The notes: a model not told the origin generated them from the sequence alone. Positions 1 through 5,122 are shown, counted from the stretch's first letter. The stretch is 5,551 nucleotides of DNA from Spirosoma fluviale (GCA_945906915.1 CAMDSI010000144.1:1-5551), one strand, 5' to 3'. Numbers and translations: made by a program.

Positions 1-155
1 TCCGCGTTTGCGAGAGTGATGAATTAGGTATGCCTTCTGCAGCGAAAGAAGCTGTTTTATTTGCTTTATTAGCCAATGAGACCTTAGCCGATTCACCTGG
101 TGCGGAGAGGTTAGGGGATTCGCCGTGGGTGAGTTTAGGTAAGATTTCATTATAA
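1..155 (+). CDS. anmK: Anhydro-N-acetylmuramic acid kinase, C-terminal fragment (5' end outside window)
   Basis: This is an open frame entering from the left edge (first full codon at position 3), with 50 residues before a TAA at 153-155. The visible peptide contains ELGMPSAAKEAVLFALLANE and ends in VSLGKISL. A GxPxxAKEAxxFAxLAxE segment followed by a final GKIS-type tail is what I know from the C-terminus of AnmK. That enzyme phosphorylates and opens anhydro-MurNAc during cytoplasmic recycling of cell-wall muropeptides. The ATP-binding and catalytic parts lie outside the window, so the call rests on the tail alone. The last six codons and the stop lie within the left arm of a perfect 24-bp inverted repeat, so the end of this gene is also a DNA/RNA hairpin. 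The next gene begins about 265 nt downstream, so co-transcription is not evident. Confidence 0.8.
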   Translation, partial: RVCESDELGMPSAAKEAVLFALLANETLADSPGAERLGDSPWVSLGKISL

Positions 156-187
156 AAGCCTACGGCTTTTATAATGAAATCTTACCT
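137..187. repeat. Perfect 24-bp inverted repeat with TAC loop at the anmK stop
   Basis: The arms at 137-160 and 164-187 are exact reverse complements around a 3-nt loop (TAC, 161-163). The left arm contains the last anmK codons and its TAA. RNA from either strand would form a very stable hairpin. It may act as a transcript end or as 3'-end protection, but no T-tract follows the right arm, so it is not a canonical intrinsic terminator. A perfect match over 24 pairs suggests recent formation or active maintenance. Confidence 0.85.
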
Positions 188-188
188 G

Positions 189-249
189 CAAAGAGCAAAG
201 TTCAAAGTTCAAAGAAAAGAGTAAAGCATAAAGCACAAAGAATAAAGTT
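189..249. repeat. Degenerate 7-bp tandem repeat (YAAAGNN)
   Basis: Four heptads of the form YAAAGNN (starting 189, 196, 203, 210), a 5-nt AAGAG spacer, then four more heptads (222, 229, 236, 243). The word AAAG recurs with a period of 7. There is no coding signal. It is best read as a low-complexity intergenic repeat, one strand being purine-rich. The function is unknown. Confidence 0.75.
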
Positions 250-252
250 GGA

Positions 253-413
253 ATCGCCTGTGGCGATGAGTATAATGAAAAATCCTCCGGACTGACTATA
301 ATAGAGTAGAGATTATAGAGCAAAGAGTAGAGATATTGTCCTCCGGACTAAGCCGCGCAGCGGCGACTCATTGACTAAGTTGCGAAGCAACGACTAACGA
401 GCCACAAAGTGGC
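253..413. repeat. Cluster of short hairpins, each with a 3-nt loop
   Basis: A series of small perfect stems, all closing loops of exactly three bases: ATCGCC-tgt-GGCGAT (253-267), TCC-tcc-GGA (283-291), GTCC-tcc-GGAC (338-348), GCCGC-gca-GCGGC (352-364), GTTGC-gaa-GCAAC (379-391) and GCCAC-aaa-GTGGC (401-413). Stem sequences differ while pairing is kept, and the spacers reuse the words GACTAA and CGACT. TCCTCCGGACT occurs at 283-293 and 339-349, and AGAGTAGAGAT at 303-313 and 324-334. This looks like a structured intergenic repeat family (REP-like in form). I do not recognise a named family. Confidence 0.65.
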
Positions 414-420
414 GAGATTT

Positions 421-1137
421 ATGAAATACAAATTTACCGATTCCATCCTTTTTGAGGATGCTGACTTTATCGTCATCAATAAACCATCTGGCATTTCGAC
501 GCTGGATGAGCGGAAGGATGATTTAGCGCCGGCGATCTTGCGTTTAGCGAAGGAATATTCATCTGATGCACAGGTGGGACACCGTTTGGACAAAGAAACA
601 TCAGGTGCTTTAGTAATCGCCAAAAATCCGGAGGCCTACCGACATATTTCCATGCAATTCGAACACCGGGAGACGGCGAAACGCTATCACGCGGTGGTAG
701 AGGGAATGCAGGACTGGGATGGATTTCTAGTGAACCTTCCGATTCTTCCATTGAAAGATGGAAAAGTGGTGATTGATCGGGCCAAAGGAAAGCACGCCGA
801 AACCTGGTTTCGCACATTGAAAGTATTCCGGGGCTATACTTTGGTCGAATGTATGCCCATAACCGGACGCATGCACCAAATCCGTATTCACTTAACTTGC
901 CTAAAAGCGCCCATCGTTTGTGATGGTATGTATGGTGGTAAAGAGATCTTTTTGTCCGACTTAAAACGCAATTTTCATCTCAAAAAACAGACCGAAGAAC
1001 TTCCTGTAATGCGGCGCGTAGCTCTTCATGCCCATAGTTTGTCCTTCAAGCTGATGAATGGCGACCCGATTACGGTGGAGGCACCGTATCCAAAAGATTT
1101 CAATGTGCTGGTTAAGACTTTGGAGAAGTATTCGTAA
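421..1137 (+). CDS. RluA-family RNA pseudouridine synthase
   Basis: This 238-residue cytoplasmic enzyme is expected to isomerise specific uridines to pseudouridine in rRNA or tRNA. The family signature HRLDKETSG is at residues 54-62, with the predicted catalytic Asp at 57. An early strand has the typical form INKPSGIS (19-26), KRYHAVVEG lies at about 87-95, and the conserved TGRMHQIRIHL is at 148-158, followed by DGMYGG (168-173). There is no N-terminal S4 RNA-binding domain, so this is the compact single-domain form. The exact target base cannot be told from sequence, so no symbol is given. I chose ATG 421 rather than the in-frame GTG at 409 because the GTG lies inside a hairpin arm and the homology-like region starts after 421. 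No Shine-Dalgarno sequence is visible. The tRNA-Arg gene follows after 12 nt. Confidence 0.9.
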   Translation: MKYKFTDSILFEDADFIVINKPSGISTLDERKDDLAPAILRLAKEYSSDAQVGHRLDKETSGALVIAKNPEAYRHISMQFEHRETAKRYHAVVEGMQDWDGFLVNLPILPLKDGKVVIDRAKGKHAETWFRTLKVFRGYTLVECMPITGRMHQIRIHLTCLKAPIVCDGMYGGKEIFLSDLKRNFHLKKQTEELPVMRRVALHAHSLSFKLMNGDPITVEAPYPKDFNVLVKTLEKYS

Positions 1138-1142
1138 TTTTG
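1135..1142 (+). promoter_or_regulatory. Candidate -7 box for the tRNA-Arg gene
   Basis: TAATTTTG fits the Bacteroidota -7 consensus TAnnTTTG and begins on the stop codon of the pseudouridine synthase. It would place transcription start at or just before the first base of the tRNA (1150). No convincing TTTG -33 box is found at the usual 19-21 bp upstream; TTTG at 1119-1122 is too close. It is therefore a weak call. Confidence 0.35.
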
Positions 1143-1149
1143 CAACCCT

Positions 1150-1221
1150 GGCTCCGTAGTTCAATGGATAGAATGTAGGTTTCCGGTACCTAAGATGAAG
1201 GTTCGATTCCTTCCGGGGCCA
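1150..1221 (+). tRNA. tRNA-Arg (anticodon CCG)
   Basis: A complete 72-nt cloverleaf. The acceptor stem GGCTCCG (1150-1156) pairs with CGGGGCC (1214-1220), with one T-G wobble. The D stem is 1159-1162/1171-1174 around an AATGGATA loop. The anticodon stem TAGGT (1176-1180) pairs with ACCTA (1188-1192), enclosing TTCCGGT with the anticodon CCG at 1183-1185, which reads CGG. The T arm GAAGG/CCTTC (1197-1201/1209-1213) has the loop TTCGATT. The discriminator is A1221 and CCA is not encoded. From 1172 onward its sequence is duplicated at 3488-3538, marking it as an integration target. The gene remains intact because the inserted element supplies the same 3' part. Confidence 0.95.
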
Positions 1222-1222
1222 C
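1172..1222. repeat. Left attachment site (attL), inside tRNA-Arg
   Basis: A 51-nt exact match to 3488-3538. It contains the anticodon stem-loop, whose TAGGT/ACCTA arms flanking a 7-nt loop have the layout of inverted core sites around a crossover region. Identity stops at 1171 on the left and 1223 on the right. Confidence 0.85.
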
Positions 1223-1238
1223 TAACAGCGGTCAATAA

Positions 1239-1269
1239 AAAAGGACATTTCTTAACGAGATGTCCTTTT
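1239..1269. terminator. Intrinsic terminator after tRNA-Arg (element-borne, bidirectional)
   Basis: AAAAGGACAT (1239-1248) pairs with ATGTCCTTTT (1260-1269) around an 11-nt loop. T-runs are present on both strands after the stem, so it can end the tRNA transcript and, 144 nt past its stop, the leftward lipoprotein transcript. It lies inside the island, so the element appears to bring the terminator for the tRNA it invades. Confidence 0.8.
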
Positions 1270-1291
1270 GTATTTTAGGGAAAAACTGAAC

Positions 1292-1314
1292 TTGTGTAGC
1301 AGATTTGTGTAGCA
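1292..1314 (+). repeat. Left pair of TTGTGTAGCA sites (candidate recombinase arm sites)
   Basis: Two exact copies of TTGTGTAGCA, at 1292-1301 and 1305-1314, spaced 13 bp start to start and about 70 bp inside attL. The second copy extends to TTTGTGTAGCAA (1304-1315), which recurs inverted near the other end of the island. A 14-bp perfect palindrome, TGAATTATAATTCA, follows at 1319-1332. Short direct repeats flanking an att core are typical of arm-type binding sites of tyrosine integrases; this assignment is inferred. Confidence 0.55.
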
Positions 1315-1374
1315 AGTGTGAATTATAATTCAAAGCTGTCTATTATTTTGGGACACTTACACGTAGAACTCAAT

Positions 1375-3242
1375 TTAGAGGATTATTCTATTGATGATTT
1401 AGAGGACTAGCGATTATGGTTTTATACTTTTGGCATACTCATCATATTGATATAAGTCTTGTTCAAAAAATATGTCCGTAAGTCTAATAAATACGGATTT
1501 CGTAGTCAAAGTTTTACTAAAATTCTCACTATCAATGTAGGAAAAATCTTTTCTCCCGTCCCCATTGAAGTCATAGAGTACTAACCAAGGTTTCCAAAAT
1601 CCCGGTGACTTACCTACTTTACGAATTACATTATTAGAATAAAAAATTTTATCCTTTCCTGTAATAAATGACCCATCTTTTTGTTGAATATGTAGAACGA
1701 AGTAATAATCATCATAGGCAACAGAACCGGCTACTAAAATGTCTTTCAACCCATCTCCATTGAAATCAAAGGCTCGCATGTCATGATTTGTAGCCGCGTT
1801 GCTATTTGCAACAGGAGTGCTAAAATATGGTTGTAATAACTTAAGTCCATTTTTATTGAAAACACCGTTCCCTTGATTTATAAGTACTCGGTTCTGCAGG
1901 TCAAATGGCAAAGTTGTCTCTATCGTTTTAGAGTTTTCATTACTACCTTCTATTATGTCGCTCCATCCATCATTGTTAACATCGGCAATGGTAATATTAT
2001 TTACTCCACCGGCAGCTTCAGGAAACGAGTTGTTATTATCCCAAATATTGAACATTGTAGTATTAGTTCCGAAATAAGGATAGTTAGGAATACCCCAAGT
2101 GATGTAAACAATACTACCTGTCGCCACAACCAAATCAAAGTTTCCATCATTATTAAGGTCACCAATATCTCCTCCGTGGTTATACATAAGATTTGGTGTC
2201 ACACTTATATCCTTTAAGTCATAGCCTCCTTTTCCATCTGATAGAACTATCCGAATTGGCTGAAGTGGTGCATTTGGAAGTACATCATCACCATGGTCAA
2301 GAATTATGGCATCAGTGTATCCGTCTTTGTTAAGGTCTACAGATATTGTTCTTCTTGGATTACCTCCAAAAGATGTTAAATTGTTATTAAGCAAGTTCTT
2401 ATTTTCATAGGTTTTAAGCGTAGGATTCCAAATTAACCATTGGTTATTATCAACAACTTTACCATTATATGAGCCTGTGCCTGGGTTATATATGTCTATC
2501 CATCCATCTTTATTAAAATCTCCAGCAATGACCTGAGGAAAGAAGCAAGACCCTGTTGTACCGTTTGGTTTTTTAAAGAATTTGTCACCAATTACATCCC
2601 ACATGACACCACAATCTCTCCAATAATTAGGTTCATCAAATTTTGTAAACGGCTGAACTTTATAACCTGGAAAAACTAATGGTTTAAAAGTAGCTTTAAG
2701 GTTGACAGGTTTATCAACAACTACTGCAAATGGGTTTGCACCACTTATTAAATCACCAGACCATCCTACAAATACATTGTTAAGTTCCGGTTGAGCAATT
2801 AATCTTACATAAGTATTATGTGGATATAGAGATTGAGGCGCGACCGCTTCAATCTCTTCTTTAACTGTTCCATTACCTTCAATAATCAACGTTAATGGAT
2901 ATTGCCTTTTTTCAAAAACACCGGTAACCTCTTTATCGGTGTCCATTGTTATAGTAGTTGGGTTAACTGTTCCTGTGAAACTACCTTGCCATTGTTTGAA
3001 AATGTATTCAGATGCCGGAGTTGCAACCAATGAGACTACTGTACCTTTTTCGAACGCGTTAGTTAGTGGTGATACAGCACCTCCTCTAATTGGAGTAACA
3101 TCAACTGTTAATTTCTGTTGAATTATCTCCTTTGAACATGCAAAAAACAGGAATGAGAAAAATAAGAGTAAGATGTTTTTAAACATTATAAGATGTGTTA
3201 CTTGAATATTAGTTCATTTAAGTTTAAAGTTAGAGGATTATT
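1375..3242. repeat. 13-bp direct repeats flanking the cargo gene
   Basis: TTAGAGGATTATT occurs at 1375-1387, downstream of the lipoprotein stop, and again at 3230-3242, upstream of its start. A further AA matches on the left after one mismatch. A third, shorter relative (TTTAGAGGACTA) lies at 1398-1409. The pair brackets exactly the cargo gene. It could be a trace of cargo exchange by recombination or chance in A/T-rich DNA. Confidence 0.5.
1414..3186 (-). CDS. Lipoprotein with two InlB-like repeats and six FG-GAP/VCBS calcium motifs (island cargo)
   Basis: This 590-residue protein is the only gene of the island. Residues 1-17 form a lipoprotein signal with lipobox LFFAC (Cys17), followed by SKE, similar to Bacteroidota signals for export to the outer surface. 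Two tandem divergent InlB B-type repeats follow (about 27-93 and 95-168), each with a GG/GNGTV turn and an xFxxWxG core. Then come six D-x-[ND]-x-DG-x-x-D motifs starting at 223, 284, 343, 402, 474 and 539. The spacing of 59-72 residues suits blades of an FG-GAP/integrin-alpha-like beta-propeller that binds calcium. Besides Cys17, only Cys192 and Cys214 occur and could form a disulfide. There is no catalytic domain and no type IX C-terminal sorting domain. A role in surface binding of a glycan, protein or phage is plausible but not shown. The ATG at 3184-3186 is preferred because the signal peptide starts there. No Shine-Dalgarno sequence is visible. Confidence 0.85.
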   Translation of the reverse strand: MFKNILLLFFSFLFFACSKEIIQQKLTVDVTPIRGGAVSPLTNAFEKGTVVSLVATPASEYIFKQWQGSFTGTVNPTTITMDTDKEVTGVFEKRQYPLTLIIEGNGTVKEEIEAVAPQSLYPHNTYVRLIAQPELNNVFVGWSGDLISGANPFAVVVDKPVNLKATFKPLVFPGYKVQPFTKFDEPNYWRDCGVMWDVIGDKFFKKPNGTTGSCFFPQVIAGDFNKDGWIDIYNPGTGSYNGKVVDNNQWLIWNPTLKTYENKNLLNNNLTSFGGNPRRTISVDLNKDGYTDAIILDHGDDVLPNAPLQPIRIVLSDGKGGYDLKDISVTPNLMYNHGGDIGDLNNDGNFDLVVATGSIVYITWGIPNYPYFGTNTTMFNIWDNNNSFPEAAGGVNNITIADVNNDGWSDIIEGSNENSKTIETTLPFDLQNRVLINQGNGVFNKNGLKLLQPYFSTPVANSNAATNHDMRAFDFNGDGLKDILVAGSVAYDDYYFVLHIQQKDGSFITGKDKIFYSNNVIRKVGKSPGFWKPWLVLYDFNGDGRKDFSYIDSENFSKTLTTKSVFIRLTDIFFEQDLYQYDEYAKSIKP

Positions 3243-3386
3243 AAATAAGAAGCATCCGTAAGTACCCACTTTTTCAGAAATGGAAAACAGCACACATAGA
3301 GTTTTAAACACTTTTCTTAAAATTCGATTGGATTAACATTTTGGTTAGCTTTGTTTAAAATTAAACGAAGTTTTAAACTAAAATAT

Positions 3387-3440
3387 TTGTGCAGCAATTG
3401 TGAAGCAGAACATCCCAAAACTACCATTTTGCTACACAAA
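3387..3440. repeat. Right group of TTGTGTAGCA-like sites (candidate recombinase arm sites)
   Basis: TTGTGCAGCA (3387-3396) and TTGTGAAGCA (3398-3407) each differ by one base from the left-end site. TTGCTACACAAA (3429-3440) is the exact reverse complement of the left TTTGTGTAGCAA. The octamer TCCCAAAA (3413-3420) is likewise the inverse of TTTTGGGA at 1346-1353 near the left end. The group lies 48-101 bp inside attR. Placement at both ends and nowhere else that I see supports a role in recombination. Confidence 0.55.
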
Positions 3441-3460
3441 AAGACCCATATATGGTCTTT
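3440..3460. repeat. Hairpin between the right arm-like sites and attR
   Basis: AAAGACC (3440-3446) and GGTCTTT (3454-3460) pair across CATATAT. On the minus strand the stem is followed by TTTTTGTG, so it could end leftward transcription entering the island. It could also be a protein-binding palindrome (CCATATATGG at 3446-3455). Confidence 0.5.
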
Positions 3461-3487
3461 AAATCAAATAAACACCTATTTTGTAAT

Positions 3488-3538
3488 AATGTAGGTTTCC
3501 GGTACCTAAGATGAAGGTTCGATTCCTTCCGGGGCCAC
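3488..3538. repeat. Right attachment site (attR): duplicated 3' part of tRNA-Arg
   Basis: Exact 51-nt copy of 1172-1222. It holds the anticodon arm, T arm and 3' acceptor strand, but the acceptor 5' strand and D arm are absent upstream (TTTTGTAATAAT instead), so it is not a functional tRNA gene. Removing the island would join 1150-1171 to this copy and rebuild a normal tRNA-Arg. Confidence 0.85.
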
Positions 3539-3548
3539 ACCGGTAATT

Positions 3549-3580
3549 AAAAAGGCTTCCTGATAACAGGAAGCCTTTTT
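3549..3580. terminator. Strong bidirectional terminator between attR and the sulfatase
   Basis: AAAAAGGCTTCCTG (3549-3562) pairs perfectly with CAGGAAGCCTTTTT (3567-3580) around the loop ATAA, giving a 14-bp stem with T-runs on both strands. Today it ends the leftward sulfatase gene, whose stop is at 3597. By position (11 nt after the tRNA remnant) it is probably the original terminator of tRNA-Arg before insertion. Confidence 0.88.
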
Positions 3581-3596
3581 ATATGCAAAACTTATT

Positions 3597-5039
3597 CTAT
3601 TGTCCAACTGCCCTATTCTCTTTTCCTTTTCTTTGAGTCAAATCATCGCCTAGTTCTTCCCTTGCTTTTTCGGCTAATAGCTTTAATTCGGCTACGATTT
3701 TTGGGTATAAGGATTGAACATCATATCGCTCGCCTGGATCTCTTCGTAAATCATATAATGCTTCGGGAAATGGGAAATCCTCTTGGAGTTTTCCTGGGAA
3801 TCCATCTTGGCCTGGCATAAACCCTTCATGAGTTCTTCCTGGATGTGCTAGAACTAATTTCCACTGGCCTTTTCTAACAGCTTCTAAATTATTTTTTCGG
3901 TAATAGTATAAAAATTCTTTTCGAGGTTCGGCTTTATCATCGCCTCGTAAAAGAGGAATTACATTAACCCCATCAATTTTTTTACTGGGTAACTTGGAAT
4001 TAGTGATGGCACAAATGGTGGGCAAAAGATCGATGTTAGAGGCTAGGCCATTGTTGACTTTTCCGCCTTGAATGTGACCTTTCCATTGGGCTATAAAGGG
4101 AACTCTTTGGCCGCCTTCGAATGAACTACCTTTTGCTTCTCTTAAACCACCGGTTGATCCAGCATGGTTGCCAAAATTCTGCCAAGGTCCATTATCTGAT
4201 GTGAAAATCACGAGTGTATTATTGTCGATTTTCAAGCGCTTGAGTGTATTCAGAATTTCCCCCACAGACCAGTCCATTTCCATCATAACATCACCATAAA
4301 GCCCTTGCTTACTCTTTCCTTTAAATGCTGCTGAGGCATTGATGGGTACATGTGGCATAGGATGAGGCATGTAAACGAAGAAGGGTTTTGCCTTGTTTTT
4401 TTCAATGAATTTAATGGATTCTTGAGTCAATATGTTGATCAGTTGTGCTTGATCATCCAAGGTTTTGATAAACCTTTCTGGTTTAGAACCTCGAATAAGG
4501 GGGAGTTCCGGAAAATCCTTTCTTTGATTTATGGCGTTTCTGGTACCATCAAAATGTACGGGCCACATATCATTCGAATAAGGTATGCCCACATACTCAT
4601 CAAATCCATGTTGGGTGGGCAAAAATCGTTCAGAATCCCCTAAATGCCATTTGCCAAAAATACCAGTCGCATACCCATTTGCTTTTAAAATCTCCGCAAT
4701 AGTCTCTTCCTCTTTGCTAATTCCAATGGGGGAATTGGGGAAAAGGGCTCCAGAAATACCTATTCGATTCGGATAGCAACCTGTCAGAAGGCCGGCCCTT
4801 GACGCGCTACATACGGCCTGTGCGGACAGGAAATTAGTGAGCCTAATTCCATTCTTTGCCATTTGGTCCAAATTAGGAGTTTGATACTGGCTAGCTCCAT
4901 AGCTACTTAAATCCCCATAACCTAAATCATCCATTAAGATGACGATGATGTTTGGCTTTTTTTGGGCAAAAATTTGCAAGCTGGCAAAGGCCAACAAACA
5001 AACAAGGAGGAGATATTTTTTCATAGGTTTAGTATTCAT
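3597..5039 (-). CDS. Secreted Cys-type sulfatase (arylsulfatase A-like, family S1)
   Basis: This 480-residue enzyme is expected to remove sulfate esters in the periplasm or outside the cell. A signal peptide occupies about residues 6-26 (KK, then a Leu-rich core, ending FAQ). The sulfatase signature CSASR (77-81) supplies the Cys that is converted to formylglycine, followed by AGLLTG. Likely calcium ligands are Asp37 and Asp38 (MDDLGYGD) and Asp282/Asn283 (TSDNGP). Likely active-site residues are Lys130 and His132 (GKWHLG), His230 (PHPMPHVP) and Lys303 in AKGSSFEGG. The C-terminal part has the usual ALYDLRRDPGE segment. Length is normal and no key residue is missing. The start at 5039 gives MNTKPMKK; an internal ATG at 5022-5024 (MKKYLLL) is equally or more likely the true start. 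Substrate is unknown. The glycosidase 83 nt upstream on the same strand suggests a sulfated glycan. A Cys-type enzyme needs a maturase, which is not in this window. Confidence 0.92.
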   Translation of the reverse strand: MNTKPMKKYLLLVCLLAFASLQIFAQKKPNIIVILMDDLGYGDLSSYGASQYQTPNLDQMAKNGIRLTNFLSAQAVCSASRAGLLTGCYPNRIGISGALFPNSPIGISKEEETIAEILKANGYATGIFGKWHLGDSERFLPTQHGFDEYVGIPYSNDMWPVHFDGTRNAINQRKDFPELPLIRGSKPERFIKTLDDQAQLINILTQESIKFIEKNKAKPFFVYMPHPMPHVPINASAAFKGKSKQGLYGDVMMEMDWSVGEILNTLKRLKIDNNTLVIFTSDNGPWQNFGNHAGSTGGLREAKGSSFEGGQRVPFIAQWKGHIQGGKVNNGLASNIDLLPTICAITNSKLPSKKIDGVNVIPLLRGDDKAEPRKEFLYYYRKNNLEAVRKGQWKLVLAHPGRTHEGFMPGQDGFPGKLQEDFPFPEALYDLRRDPGERYDVQSLYPKIVAELKLLAEKAREELGDDLTQRKGKENRAVGQ

Positions 5040-5091
5040 TCGCTGTGCACACGTAATTTTTCATTCAATATACACAACCCCTGGAAAATTC

Positions 5092-5121
5092 CAAAATAAT
5101 AGCACTTCCCGCCTATTCCAA
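5092..5121 (-). promoter_or_regulatory. Candidate promoter of the sulfatase gene
   Basis: Read on the minus strand, CTTG (TTG at 5119-5121) lies 19 bp before TTATTTTG (5092-5099). This is close to the Bacteroidota pattern TTTG-N19-TAnnTTTG with one mismatch in each box. It would start transcription near 5085, leaving a leader of roughly 45-60 nt before the ATG. It sits in the gap between the glycosidase stop and the sulfatase, so the two genes could be partly uncoupled. Confidence 0.35.
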
Positions 5122-5122
5122 G

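Larger units (their letters stand above)
3187..3487. other. A/T-rich non-coding right end of the island
   Basis: About 300 bp upstream of the lipoprotein with no credible ORF on either strand. It should contain the lipoprotein promoter. TAACTTTA on the minus strand (3225-3232) is one base off TAnnTTTG but lacks a -33 box, so I do not call it. An imperfect inverted repeat, CTTTGTTTAA/TTAAACGAAG (3349-3370), lies in the middle. The outer part holds the recombinase-like sites. Confidence 0.6.
1172..3538. mobile_element. Integrase-less genomic island integrated in tRNA-Arg(CCG)
   Basis: The segment is bounded by an exact 51-nt direct repeat (1172-1222 and 3488-3538) that equals the 3' part of tRNA-Arg from just upstream of the anticodon stem to one base past the discriminator. 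One repeat plus the interior is 2,316 bp. The interior (1223-3487) is clearly richer in A/T than the flanking genes. It holds one leftward lipoprotein gene, a terminator next to the intact tRNA, and repeated TTGTGTAGCA sites near both ends. Site-specific tyrosine recombinases are known to integrate at tRNA anticodon loops and leave such repeats. I find no recombinase, excisionase, relaxase, replication or phage gene, complete or broken, so movement would need an enzyme from elsewhere. It could also be a remnant whose integrase was deleted, but the presence of both att sites and both sets of arm-like repeats argues for an intact minimal unit. Confidence 0.8.

Noticed and set aside
189..413. CRISPR array
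   Set aside because: The repeats are 5-11 bp, degenerate, and lack regular spacers of 30-40 bp. No cas genes are present.
409..420. Upstream GTG start for the pseudouridine synthase
   Set aside because: The GTG lies in the 3' arm of a hairpin and adds only four residues (MARF) with no family support. ATG 421 is the better start.
476..817. Minus-strand ORF opposite the pseudouridine synthase
   Set aside because: The plus-strand frame has clear family motifs across this region. The antisense frame is Pro/Ser-rich with no recognisable features.
1873..2217. Plus-strand ORF of 114 codons inside the island, as a possible second gene or integrase
   Set aside because: It is antisense to the FG-GAP repeats of the lipoprotein, its translation has no tyrosine-recombinase motif, and it shows no domain pattern.
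3349..3370. Inverted repeat CTTTGTTTAA/TTAAACGAAG as a terminator or transposon end
   Set aside because: It has one mismatch, no G/C-rich stem or T-tract context, and no partner elsewhere. It is likely incidental in A/T-rich DNA.
3416..3423. Minus-strand TAGTTTTG as the lipoprotein promoter
   Set aside because: It matches TAnnTTTG but lies about 230 bp from the start codon, has no -33 box at the right distance, and falls among the recombinase-like sites.
3491..3537. Second tRNA-Arg gene
   Set aside because: Only the anticodon arm, T arm and 3' acceptor strand are present; the upstream bases form neither a D arm nor an acceptor 5' strand. It is the duplicated attachment site.
4350..4776. Overlapping plus-strand ORFs opposite the sulfatase
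   Set aside because: They are shadows of the sulfatase coding frame, with no motifs of their own.
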